Shown here: piece by piece, positions 23,875-31,467 of the stretch
Position numbering within the stretch: position 1 is the stretch's first letter
How the letters are laid out: every line of letters starts with the position of its first letter
IMG/VR virus record: IMGVR_UViG_3300042446_001084
Coordinates: 1 to 55,880 of that record
Source: a virus
Direction: 5' to 3' (one strand)
DNA: 55,880 bases
Program-made: the position numbers and the translations under genes
Notes under the pieces: generated by a model
Database searches by the model: none
What the model was told of the DNA's origin: nothing
Seen by the model: only the letters and a program-made list of their open reading frames with translations

Positions 23875-24050
23875 TGCTGTTGACCAACTTGTTCAATTTC
23901 TACAACAACACCGTTGCCGCCAAGTTCTTCAGCCACAGCCGCTAAACTTTCTATCAGTTCCACCGTGGCAATTGTGCCTTGATTTGGTGCATCATCTTTG
24001 ATCAATTTTGAAAGTTTGATCACAACTATTTCTTCGTGTATTTTTGCCAT
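23871..24050 (-). CDS. Small 59-residue phage protein
   Basis: A 59-codon gene starting MAKIHEEIVVIKLSKLIKDD, with alternating hydrophobic strand, helix (VELIESLAAVAEELG) and strand (VVVEIEQVG). It ends in TGA that overlaps the next ATG. The coding pattern and perfect coupling to the following gene make it credible although it is short. A late-promoter-like motif sits just upstream. Function unknown. Confidence 0.68.
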   Translation of the reverse strand: MAKIHEEIVVIKLSKLIKDDAPNQGTIATVELIESLAAVAEELGGNGVVVEIEQVGQQQ

Positions 24051-24057
24051 GGTAATA

Positions 24058-24065
24058 TATTTATG
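24058..24065 (-). promoter_or_regulatory. Late-promoter-like motif CATAAATA
   Basis: CATAAATA, one base off the T4 late box, lies seven bases upstream of the ATG at 24050 and within the last codons of the upstream 244-residue gene. It probably drives 23871-24050 and the two genes after it. Confidence 0.5.
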
Positions 24066-24795
24066 CTTTTATTAAGGTTACAGTCTTTCTAACTGTGCTT
24101 GGACTCACAAGACTAAGCATACTTACAAAAGATTGGTGATCGTATTCTACAAAAAAGTTTCCGTACAAATAACAGTACTCGTCTTTTTTTACCCAATGTT
24201 TAAGTGCTGGTCCTAGTCTTATTTGCCCTTCGTGGTTCTTTAAGAAATTAACCAAATAACTTTTTTGTTGTTTGGTTATTTTTCTATCTTTAAAATATAA
24301 ACGATAAGAATGCTTTGGATTTTTTAACCTAATGGTTCCTTTTGCAAACGCTACATTGATTTGATACCCGTAGACATTTTTAATAAATGGTAATCTAGCC
24401 AGTTCTTGTATGTATTTTTTATTGTTAGTGTATAGATACCCGTAACCACCTGACTGAATCACTAGTTTTTTAACGTCGGGCTCTGAAGAATAAAAATCAT
24501 AAAACAACAATAAATTTGGTTCTACTTCATCACCAATGGGTATTGAACTATTTTGGTTGTGCCAGCTTCCTCCCCAGTTAACATGTCTTAGGTGATCTTT
24601 GAATTTTTTTCGCTGATCCACATTCCAGGAAATCATCTGACGATCTTTGTCAGGATCATTTTTTAAATTTCGTAGACAAGGCAACTCTTGAAGGTAAAAC
24701 ACAGCCCTATACTCAAATTGATCAAAGTATAGCTGACTTGAATTAACTACTTCAAATTCTGGGTTTGAATTGGTCAAGGACAATGTATCCATCAC
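24061..24795 (-). CDS. Phage protein of unknown function
   Basis: A 244-residue protein with many aromatic residues, overlapping the clpA 3' end by 44 bases. The N-terminal half contains FEYRAVFYLQELPCLRNL and WNVDQRKKFKDHLRHVNWGG; the C-terminal half has paired segments (YSYRLYFKDRK-like and DEYCYLYGNFFVEYD) that may be related repeats. There is no signal peptide. The start may be MM or the second Met. No family recognised. Confidence 0.65.
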   Translation of the reverse strand: MMDTLSLTNSNPEFEVVNSSQLYFDQFEYRAVFYLQELPCLRNLKNDPDKDRQMISWNVDQRKKFKDHLRHVNWGGSWHNQNSSIPIGDEVEPNLLLFYDFYSSEPDVKKLVIQSGGYGYLYTNNKKYIQELARLPFIKNVYGYQINVAFAKGTIRLKNPKHSYRLYFKDRKITKQQKSYLVNFLKNHEGQIRLGPALKHWVKKDEYCYLYGNFFVEYDHQSFVSMLSLVSPSTVRKTVTLIKA

Positions 24796-27043
24796 TGTTA
24801 ACTGTAGGTTGATTTGTTTCTTGCACAGGCACGGTTATGTCTGTTTCAAAGTAAATTTCTCCATCCTTTACAACAACATTTATGTTGCAATCAGTTAGAC
24901 GGTCAAATAAAATTTTTCTACTTAACGGAACACGAATAAGCTCATCAATTTTTCTACCCAGTGGGCGAGCTCCCATCAACGGATCATATCCACGGTCAGC
25001 TAACAGTTCAACTGCTGGCTCTGTCAAGTTTAGTTTAATATTTTTATCAACTAGACTGGTTTTTAGTTCATCAACGAATTTAATAACAATTTTCTTAATT
25101 GCTAGCTTATCAAGCTTGCTAAACTTACAGACTGCATCCAAGCGATTGCGTAATTCAGGTTTAAAAAATTCTTTAAGAGCACGATCATCTTCGCCGGTTT
25201 TTGCCATGTCTCCGAAGCCAATATTATTACGTTCACTGTCGGCGCTGCCAAGATTGCTGGTCATGATAACAATGGTATTTTTACAATCAACTGTTTTTCC
25301 GTTGCTACCTGTAATTTTTCCTTCATCAAGCAATTGTAAAAAGATGTTGCTTACATCAGGATGTGCTTTTTCTACTTCGTCAAACAATAATATTGAAAAT
25401 GGGTGCTTGCTCAGATCGCTGATTAATTTGCCGCCACCAAGATTGCCATCTTCGAACCCAACATAGCCCGGTGGAGCACCAATCAAACTTGATACAGTAT
25501 GCTTTTCTTGGTACTCACTCATGTCGTACTTGAGTAATTTCATATCAAGGTATTCGGCTAACATACGTGCTAATTCAGTTTTACCTGTGCCAGTTGGGCC
25601 CAAGAATAAGAAACTAGACATGGGTTTTCTTGTTGTATTGATGCCAGCAAAACTTACATAGATACGATCTAGTACTGTGTCAATTACTTGGTCTTGACCA
25701 TATACTCGTTGTTTGATATTACTTTCAAGATCAATAATACGTGTACTCTGTTGATTGGCCAAATGATCCATTGGTACGCCAGCAACACGACTGACCTGTT
25801 GCATAATTAATTCTTTTGTAACTGTTAACGTACCTGCATCTTTGACTCTTTCACGGGCACAGGCAGCATCAATTAAATCAATGCTTTTGTCAGGATTCTT
25901 TTTGTCATGAATATAACGACCACTTAGTTCAACTGCTGACATAATAGCATCTGTATCAATCATCACATTGTGAAACTTTTCCAGCCGCGGACTCAGTCCA
26001 ATAAGAATTTTTTCTGTGGTTTCTTTGTTTGGCTCGTCAATGCTGAGTCTATAGAATCTACGCATTAATGCACGATCCTTTTCAAAACTTTCGTAGTACT
26101 CTTCCCAGGTAGTACTAGCTACAACTTTAAGTACACCTTTGGTAATGGCTGGCTTGATCATGTTGGCAAAGTCCAGTTGACTCTGTCCTGAACTGCCTGC
26201 ACCACGCATGGTATGAGCTTCATCAATGAACAAAACACAATTCTTTTTGCTTTCTAAAGCATCAATTACCTGCTTGAGTTTTTCTTCAAACTCCCCGCGA
26301 TATTTTGAACCTGCTAGTAAACTGCCAATTTCCAAACTCCACACTTCATGGTCCCTAAGGAAACTAGGAACGGTGTTGTTGACAATACGCTGTGCCAATC
26401 CTTCAATGATGGCAGTTTTGCCCACTCCGGGATCTCCTACCATTAGCACATTGGCTTTAAATCTACGTGCTAACACAGTGACCATTTCTTCAATGTCTTT
26501 TTCCCGCCCAATCACTGGTTCAAGTTGATCTTTTTTGGCCTGGTCAGTAATGTTGGTACAATGTTCTTCAAGTATTTCTGTGGCCTGTTGATTGGTGATT
26601 TTAACATCGCCGTGCTTGTAATTTTGTTCCCAGAATTTCACAAACTCTGCTTTTGTTACACCGTACTTGAGCAAGAAGTAGTGTGCATGACTATTGCTCT
26701 CACTCATGATTGCAAGATAAAGATCAATTGTGGTGATTACTCGGCGACCAGTGAACAACACCTGTGTCAACGCACGATTAAAAATACGTTCTAGTGCATT
26801 TGTTTTTCGAGGTTGAACATCTTCTTTGTCACTGCGTAGATTGATCATATTTTCTAAATATGCAGTTAATTCTGCTTCCAGCATGTCTACTTCAGAACCA
26901 AACTTAATTAATACATTTCTGAATGGATTGTATTGTAGTAACGACAACAATAGATGCTCAGTTAACACATATTCGTGTTTTTTATCTCGGGCAATTCTAA
27001 CTGCCGCATCAATGATTTGTTCAATTTCGGGATTATTTTGCAT
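24752..27043 (-). CDS. clpA: ClpA-type AAA+ unfoldase (ClpP partner)
   Basis: A 763-residue two-ring AAA+ protein. Clp N-domain (1-150); D1 with Walker A GDPGVGKT (203-210) and Walker B LFIDEAHTM (271-279); D2 with LGPTGTGKTELAR (481-493) and LLFDEVEKAHPD (552-563). There is no long ClpB coiled-coil middle domain. The loop NNIGFGD (IGF at 608-610) sits where ClpA has IGL, the tripeptide that docks into ClpP. It should thus feed proteins to the phage ClpP encoded at 7707-8300. A sigma-70-like promoter precedes it and AGGA lies before the ATG. Confidence 0.95.
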   Translation of the reverse strand: MQNNPEIEQIIDAAVRIARDKKHEYVLTEHLLLSLLQYNPFRNVLIKFGSEVDMLEAELTAYLENMINLRSDKEDVQPRKTNALERIFNRALTQVLFTGRRVITTIDLYLAIMSESNSHAHYFLLKYGVTKAEFVKFWEQNYKHGDVKITNQQATEILEEHCTNITDQAKKDQLEPVIGREKDIEEMVTVLARRFKANVLMVGDPGVGKTAIIEGLAQRIVNNTVPSFLRDHEVWSLEIGSLLAGSKYRGEFEEKLKQVIDALESKKNCVLFIDEAHTMRGAGSSGQSQLDFANMIKPAITKGVLKVVASTTWEEYYESFEKDRALMRRFYRLSIDEPNKETTEKILIGLSPRLEKFHNVMIDTDAIMSAVELSGRYIHDKKNPDKSIDLIDAACARERVKDAGTLTVTKELIMQQVSRVAGVPMDHLANQQSTRIIDLESNIKQRVYGQDQVIDTVLDRIYVSFAGINTTRKPMSSFLFLGPTGTGKTELARMLAEYLDMKLLKYDMSEYQEKHTVSSLIGAPPGYVGFEDGNLGGGKLISDLSKHPFSILLFDEVEKAHPDVSNIFLQLLDEGKITGSNGKTVDCKNTIVIMTSNLGSADSERNNIGFGDMAKTGEDDRALKEFFKPELRNRLDAVCKFSKLDKLAIKKIVIKFVDELKTSLVDKNIKLNLTEPAVELLADRGYDPLMGARPLGRKIDELIRVPLSRKILFDRLTDCNINVVVKDGEIYFETDITVPVQETNQPTVNSDGYIVLDQFKPRI

Positions 27044-27075
27044 AGTTTTCCTATTGGGTACTTCGATAGTTTTTA

Positions 27076-27104
27076 ATTATAAACTCAATGTGTTAAAAAC
27101 ACAA
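27076..27104 (-). promoter_or_regulatory. Sigma-70-like promoter for clpA
   Basis: TTGTGT (27099-27104), a 17-base spacer and a perfect TATAAT (27076-27081) on the minus strand, with the clpA ATG 33 bases downstream. The spacer contains AACACA, complementary to the -35 region, a small dyad. It lies in the gap between dnaJ and clpA. Confidence 0.72.
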
Positions 27105-27118
27105 GCAGTACGGTTAAA

Positions 27119-27910
27119 TTATTTATTTGACTGATTTTTAAGAATATCTAGTATTTCATCAGGAATATGGTCGGGCATGACTGCATTTAATTTAATCATT
27201 ATATCCCCAGTTGGTCTGTTGCTTGAGCGCAGACCCAGTCCTCGTAATCTCAATGTGGTATTTGGATTAGTCATAGGGGGAATGGTCACTGTCATTGCTC
27301 TGCCTTTTAGGTCGTGTACCACTGTGTCGGTTCCTGTAATTAATTCCCAAAAAGATGCATCGTGCTTGGCAAAAAGATCATTGCCTTGTCTAGACCAAAT
27401 TGGATGCGGGTGAATTCTGAACTGCACAACAAGATCAGCATTGCCGGGTCCTATGCCTGGATAACGTATGTTAGCACCATCCTCAATACCTTCGGGTACG
27501 TGTATTTCAATTGTTGACGTACCTGAATTTGATGTTACTGACACAGTTCTTGCGCCGCCTGTGACCACATCATCTAGTTTGATCCACAAGGTCATGCGTT
27601 GAAACGACTGTCTTGGTGCATGAGCATTCATCCTGGCACCAAACATGTTAAAAATAGCATCCATATCAAATGGATCCTGGCCGGCGCCCGGACCACCAGA
27701 TCTAAAATTAAAATTAGTCTGTGGAGTATCGTATTGTGCTCGCTTTTCTGGATCGCTTAGTGTTCTGTATGCTTCTTCTACTTCCTGGAACTTTTTTGTG
27801 TCGCCACCTTTGTCTGGATGGTGTTGGCTGGCCAGCTTACGATAAGCCTTTTTAATTTCATCAGCGGCAGCAGTTTTGGGCACACCTAATGTGGCATAGT
27901 GATCTGTCAT
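27119..27910 (-). CDS. dnaJ: DnaJ/CbpA-like co-chaperone
   Basis: A 263-residue J-domain protein: HPD motif at 31-33 in SQHHPDKGGDTKKF, a short Gly/Phe-containing linker, and C-terminal substrate-binding domains (VPEGIEDGANIRYPGIGPGN). It lacks the CxxCxGxG zinc finger, so it is a type II (CbpA-like) J protein. It would stimulate host DnaK ATPase and could redirect it to phage proteins. It is followed by clpA, so folding and degradation genes are adjacent. A terminator lies immediately before its ATG. Confidence 0.93.
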   Translation of the reverse strand: MTDHYATLGVPKTAAADEIKKAYRKLASQHHPDKGGDTKKFQEVEEAYRTLSDPEKRAQYDTPQTNFNFRSGGPGAGQDPFDMDAIFNMFGARMNAHAPRQSFQRMTLWIKLDDVVTGGARTVSVTSNSGTSTIEIHVPEGIEDGANIRYPGIGPGNADLVVQFRIHPHPIWSRQGNDLFAKHDASFWELITGTDTVVHDLKGRAMTVTIPPMTNPNTTLRLRGLGLRSSNRPTGDIMIKLNAVMPDHIPDEILDILKNQSNK

Positions 27911-27942
27911 AAAAAATCCTGTACAGTTAATTATACAGGATT
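27911..27942 (-). terminator. Rho-independent terminator after the lysis cassette
   Basis: On the minus strand a 9-bp stem (AATCCTGTA 27934-27942 with TACAGGATT 27915-27923) is followed by TTTT and directly by the dnaJ ATG. It ends transcripts of the lysis genes and separates them from dnaJ-clpA. Confidence 0.75.
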
Positions 27943-27961
27943 GTTAACCGAGTGTCAATAA

Positions 27962-28171
27962 TTATTTCTTGCCATCAGGAACTTTTTCACCTTCAAATTT
28001 CTTGTGTACTTTGATTTTCTTGCATTCTTGTACAGGTTTGCCGTCCTTGCCATTTATGACTTTACCGGCTTTGTCTTTTTTGTCTGTACAAACTTCTTTA
28101 ATTTCGCCGCCAGCTACTGATGGACCGGATAATACCAAACATAGACCTGCTACAAATATAACATTTTTCAT
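27962..28171 (-). CDS. Small exported basic protein
   Basis: A 69-residue protein with an N-terminal signal peptide (MKNVIFVAGLCLVLSGPSVAG) and a mature part with many Lys and two Cys (KEVCTDKKDKAGK, VQECKKIKVHKK). It is probably periplasmic with one disulfide. It is the last gene of the lysis-region operon; AGGA before the ATG. Function unknown. Confidence 0.68.
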   Translation of the reverse strand: MKNVIFVAGLCLVLSGPSVAGGEIKEVCTDKKDKAGKVINGKDGKPVQECKKIKVHKKFEGEKVPDGKK

Positions 28172-28173
28172 TT

Positions 28174-28296
28174 TTATGTTCCTTTCTTAGCTAACATAGC
28201 TTGAATTTTTTCTTGAATAATCTTTGCCCAAAACGGCTGTGGGAAATTCCATCCAATAAATGCTCCTACTGCTATCCATAATAATGTATCTAACAT
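28174..28296 (-). CDS. 40-residue single-pass membrane protein
   Basis: A 40-codon gene starting MLDTLLWIAVGAFIGWNFPQ, one membrane helix followed by a basic amphipathic tail (AKIIQEKIQAMLAKK). A strong AGGAG lies six bases before the ATG, and the stop is two bases before the next gene. In the lysis region it could be a small holin, antiholin or membrane anchor. It is too short for many gene finders. Confidence 0.68.
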   Translation of the reverse strand: MLDTLLWIAVGAFIGWNFPQPFWAKIIQEKIQAMLAKKGT

Positions 28297-28308
28297 AACA
28301 TACTCCTT

Positions 28309-28881
28309 TTAAATTTCTGGGTCAAATTGTGGTGGTGGTGCTTTTTTGCCGCCAAACCCTGATACTACTTGACCTGTTGCTGAATTACCAGCAAACCCCA
28401 TGGTTGGCCCTGACATTGGAGGTACTGCTCCAAACCCAGGACTTGTGGTACCAAAGCCACCGCTCATGGAGGGCGTGCCCCAGGACTGTGTGACTGTTGT
28501 TGCTGTTGGTGTACCAAATGCACCGGGCATGGACTGTCCTGGCGGTGGCGGAGGCGTATATGTTGTTCCGACATTTGGTGGTAATGCAATACCGCCATTG
28601 TTTGCACCGCCCAGCTTTTCTTGTGTACGACCATAAGCGGCAATACCTAGAACAGCACCCATGGCAATGTGATATAGCCCTGCGCCTTGCAAGGTAATAG
28701 GTTGCCACTGAATGTTAACTTGACCTTTGCTGATAGATTGTAATACACTCCATAACACTGGAAATATGACAAAATCTGCAATACATGTCAACATGTAACT
28801 CCAACCCATCATTGGACGCCATTTGGAATTCATCCAATCTTCTTTTTTCTTTTCGCTTTCGCTTTTGATTTCTTTTGACAT
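28309..28881 (-). CDS. Holin-like membrane protein with Pro/Gly-rich tail
   Basis: A 190-residue protein with a charged N-terminus, two predicted membrane segments (SYMLTCIADFVIFPVLWSVL about 29-48, and LYHIAMGAVLGIAAYG about 69-84), then a long Pro/Gly/Thr-rich tail (YTPPPPPGQSMPGAFG). The membrane part and DWMNSKWRPMMGW start resemble the holin family with a KWRP motif. It sits among lipoproteins, spanin-like genes and a GH19 endolysin, so a holin role is likely but unproven. Confidence 0.6.
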   Translation of the reverse strand: MSKEIKSESEKKKEDWMNSKWRPMMGWSYMLTCIADFVIFPVLWSVLQSISKGQVNIQWQPITLQGAGLYHIAMGAVLGIAAYGRTQEKLGGANNGGIALPPNVGTTYTPPPPPGQSMPGAFGTPTATTVTQSWGTPSMSGGFGTTSPGFGAVPPMSGPTMGFAGNSATGQVVSGFGGKKAPPPQFDPEI

Positions 28882-28891
28882 TATCTAGCTC

Positions 28892-29479
28892 CTACTTTCC
28901 TTTAGCTTCTGCTCGGTCTTGTGCTTTAATTGGCAAGCTCACAGGATACTGAGCACAAGCTGACGGGTCGCCTTGACCGGCTTCTGTTAAGAATGATGTT
29001 GCTGGTGGTACTTGACCTGTAGGACATGAACATACGGCTATACCATCAGCACCTTTTTTACAATTCCAACTAAAGCAATTGCTACTTTGTGCGCCAAGAT
29101 TCAAACTAGCATCACATTTTTGTATAGTAGCTTTTTGTTTCCAAGGTAGAGGACTAAAGTTACTAGCCTCTTGTGGATAAAAGATTTTAGGTGCAAACAA
29201 ACTCCAAACATGATTATTATCTGTTGCGGCACATGAACCCTTCATATTACCAGCTGAAGTATCAGCAATAGACGTGCCGTTGAGAATGGGACACCGGCAT
29301 TCTACTTCAGGATAAGCCACACCGTTGTTGCCAGTGATTGTTCGACCAGTGGGATTGCAAGTACTTGCGGCACATAGTGCGTATTCACCCGTACAAGTTG
29401 TAATGCCATCTTTGGATGGCTGAGCAAATACAGGGGTTGATAGCAATAGTGATGCTAGTATAACTAATAGTTTTTTCAT
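28892..29479 (-). CDS. Exported Cys-rich protein
   Basis: A 195-residue protein with a signal peptide (MKKLLVILASLLLSTPVFA|QP). The mature part has about ten cysteines in short clusters (CTGEYALCAASTC, VECRCP, CFSWNCKKG, VCSCP), suggesting several disulfides in the periplasm. I do not recognise a family. It lies between the holin-like gene and the small lipoproteins. It may protect the envelope or block superinfection (guess). Confidence 0.7.
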   Translation of the reverse strand: MKKLLVILASLLLSTPVFAQPSKDGITTCTGEYALCAASTCNPTGRTITGNNGVAYPEVECRCPILNGTSIADTSAGNMKGSCAATDNNHVWSLFAPKIFYPQEASNFSPLPWKQKATIQKCDASLNLGAQSSNCFSWNCKKGADGIAVCSCPTGQVPPATSFLTEAGQGDPSACAQYPVSLPIKAQDRAEAKGK

Positions 29480-29489
29480 TTGTTTCCTT

Positions 29490-29678
29490 TTATATCAATT
29501 TCATTGCTATGTTGCAGGCTTGAACAACATAGCGGAATAATTCTTCGTTGCCGGCACACTCTTGTGCGGCACGAATGTCACGTATCTCAGTAAGAAGATA
29601 ATTGTGTTCATCTTCAGAGATGTTGCCCATTTGGCATTGTTCAACAATGGCCTGAATTTCTTGTTCTAATGTATGCAT
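29490..29678 (-). CDS. Small helical acidic protein
   Basis: A 62-residue protein from the ATG at 29678, which overlaps the stop of the preceding lipoprotein gene. It starts MHTLEQEIQAIVEQCQMGNI and is all-helical and acidic with three cysteines. A longer upstream extension reads the lipoprotein gene in another frame and is rejected. Function unknown. Confidence 0.65.
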   Translation of the reverse strand: MHTLEQEIQAIVEQCQMGNISEDEHNYLLTEIRDIRAAQECAGNEELFRYVVQACNIAMKLI

Positions 29679-30031
29679 TATCTTCCTTCCCAGGCCGATC
29701 GAGCGGCTTGTATACGTTGTGCGGCAGTTTTCTTGCCAAGATCGCAAAATACTTGACTGCCACCTTGACTCATGCGCTCTGTGTGCGCTTGTAGCCCTTT
29801 GAGGTTTGTGGCTTGAGGATCACCGCGCCACTCACTAAAACGTGCCAACCGAGTGGACAAGTCAATGGCTTTGGACCAGTCCGGTGCGTTGCAATTAACA
29901 CGTTCAACTGCAATGTCTACGTCAACCAATGCACCAAACATTTCAGGATCGTGCGCTCTTGGCCAATATTCTTTGATAGTACCACAACCAGTTAATGAAA
30001 CAACAGCCAATGCTAGCAAAATGCGTTTCAT
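29678..30031 (-). CDS. Putative lipoprotein of the lysis region
   Basis: A 117-residue protein with an N-terminal signal and lipobox LTGC (Cys16), so probably lipid-anchored to the outer membrane. The mature part is helical with two more cysteines. It lies next to the spanin-like lipoprotein. It may assist lysis or exclude other phages. Family not recognised. Confidence 0.7.
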   Translation of the reverse strand: MKRILLALAVVSLTGCGTIKEYWPRAHDPEMFGALVDVDIAVERVNCNAPDWSKAIDLSTRLARFSEWRGDPQATNLKGLQAHTERMSQGGSQVFCDLGKKTAAQRIQAARSAWEGR

Positions 30032-30294
30032 TTAATTTCCTCGTAGATTTTCTTTTGGTCCTTGTACCAGTCCTGCCATCCGTGTGTTTTTTCGGCACAT
30101 TGATAATAGGTAGCATAGTTTTGAATAACTACTTTTAACATTTCACGCAAGGTATTTTTGCCGTCATCAATCAGCATCAAGTCTGGGCAACGCTCTAGTA
30201 GAATTTGTGGTGCCACAGGAAATGCCGGCTTGACTGGTACAGTAGTTGAGCAGGCTGTTAATGCTAACATCAATGCTAAAATAGTGTACTTCAT
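30028..30294 (-). CDS. Rz1-like outer-membrane lipoprotein (o-spanin candidate)
   Basis: An 88-residue protein with lipobox LTACS, a Pro-rich start (VPVKPAFPVAPQ), then a C-x-D-L segment and helix with VIQNYATYYQCAEK and a Trp-rich end. The pattern C...L...N...C is common in Rz1-like o-spanins of T4-like and other phages. It overlaps the upstream membrane/coiled-coil gene by four bases, a typical i-/o-spanin arrangement. Moderately sure. Confidence 0.6.
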   Translation of the reverse strand: MKYTILALMLALTACSTTVPVKPAFPVAPQILLERCPDLMLIDDGKNTLREMLKVVIQNYATYYQCAEKTHGWQDWYKDQKKIYEEIK

Positions 30295-30770
30295 TTCTTG
30301 GCTCCTTTACGCATTTCTTCAATGGCTTGATTCATACGTGCGGCTTCGTTGTGTACATCAATTGCTTCTTTGGGAATAGGACAGGTTGTATCAAATTTAA
30401 CAATCTCTTTTTCTCTGTCAACATACTGAATTATAGTATCAGCTTTTTCTTTGATAACTTTAGTCTTGGTAACAACTTTGGTTTCTACCACTGTGTTGAC
30501 TTTGACAGATTCTTTTTTAGCTTCTTCTAACTTTGCTTCCATGTCAGCAACTTTGGCCTGCCATTTTGCTTCGTTGGCAATGCCGCCTTCCATCCATACA
30601 CCCAGTAACAAAGCTGTTATACCGACTAGTTTAATCAGCAGGTTGTATTGGCTAACAAATGGAATACGACTCAATGCCATAGCAACCACTAGTGCAACAG
30701 CACCACCGATAGTGATTACATGCCAAAACCATTCTGGCAGTAATCCAAGTATCCAGGTAATTTGCCACAT
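30291..30770 (-). CDS. Inner-membrane coiled-coil protein (i-spanin/Rz-like candidate)
   Basis: A 159-residue protein with two or three N-terminal membrane segments (FWHVITIGGAVALVVAMAL; LLIKLVGITALLLGVWM), then a long Lys/Glu coiled coil (VADMEAKLEEAKKESVKVN) and a Cys-containing C-terminus. Followed by a lipoprotein gene with a four-base overlap, and preceded by the endolysin. It fits an i-spanin that bridges to the outer-membrane partner; the extra membrane segments could also mean a fused pinholin. Confidence 0.6.
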   Translation of the reverse strand: MWQITWILGLLPEWFWHVITIGGAVALVVAMALSRIPFVSQYNLLIKLVGITALLLGVWMEGGIANEAKWQAKVADMEAKLEEAKKESVKVNTVVETKVVTKTKVIKEKADTIIQYVDREKEIVKFDTTCPIPKEAIDVHNEAARMNQAIEEMRKGAKK

Positions 30771-30771
30771 T

Positions 30772-31410
30772 TTAGTGTTCTCCTAATATGTGCAGGGCAT
30801 GATTGTAGTGTTTGATACGATCGTCGAGACCAATGGTTCCACCGTTGATGCGTTTGGTAGCAGTGAGCACGTCACCTTTGTCAGCCCACTGATTTAAATT
30901 GTTGGTTTCCCAGAACCAACAGGCTGATTGTACTGCACCTTCAAAGGTTGCCAAATATTCAGGAACATCCTCTACTGCGGTTTCAATACTCATGGCAAAA
31001 TTTTCATAGTTGGACTTGCCGGTCAACTGAATTAGTCCACGCCCGCAATAGCGATAGCCATCTCCAGATTCTTCTGGGCCATTGCCCATTCTGCTGGCAT
31101 ATATTCTATTGGCAATGGCTTCTTGCTTGTTGGGCAAACTGGCATAGCGATTGGCTATTTCATCGTTGGGAAAATATTTTGGGAATATCTTGCGTAAACT
31201 TGCTGCCTTGTAATTTAAATTTTCTTTAATGGCTCGAAACCCGCCTGATTCGTGTGCGCATTGTGCAATAAACATTGCCACACGAGATTTAGTATTGATG
31301 TCGTAGTCGGGTAGTATTTCTGCCACTGCTTCGAACCAGTGATCTATATGGGGATTACCCGGAACCATTTGATTTAATTGTTGCTGTGTAAATTCAAAGT
31401 CAAAGCTCAT
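30772..31410 (-). CDS. GH19 endolysin (chitinase-like muramidase)
   Basis: A 212-residue glycoside hydrolase family 19 protein. CAHESGGFRAIKENLNYKA contains the first catalytic Glu and substrate groove, and YCGRGLIQLTGKSNYENF is the family signature. No signal peptide, so it needs the holin to reach the cell wall. It leads the lysis cassette and has a late-promoter-like motif (31431-31439). Confidence 0.93.
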   Translation of the reverse strand: MSFDFEFTQQQLNQMVPGNPHIDHWFEAVAEILPDYDINTKSRVAMFIAQCAHESGGFRAIKENLNYKAASLRKIFPKYFPNDEIANRYASLPNKQEAIANRIYASRMGNGPEESGDGYRYCGRGLIQLTGKSNYENFAMSIETAVEDVPEYLATFEGAVQSACWFWETNNLNQWADKGDVLTATKRINGGTIGLDDRIKHYNHALHILGEH

Positions 31411-31430
31411 AATATTGTCCTATTTGAAAA

Positions 31431-31439
31431 GTATTTATG
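31431..31439 (-). promoter_or_regulatory. Late promoter motif before the endolysin
   Basis: CATAAATAC on the minus strand, 7 of 8 matching TATAAATA and followed by CTTTT, 20 bases before the endolysin ATG. The spacing allows a normal leader with AGGA. It likely drives the whole lysis cassette late in infection. Confidence 0.65.
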
Positions 31440-31467
31440 GATCCCAGAATTTTATAAGTATGTTACA

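Noticed and set aside
24882-25466. Long plus-strand frame of 194 codons
   Set aside because: It lies fully antisense to the conserved ATPase core of clpA and has no ribosome site; it is a shadow frame.
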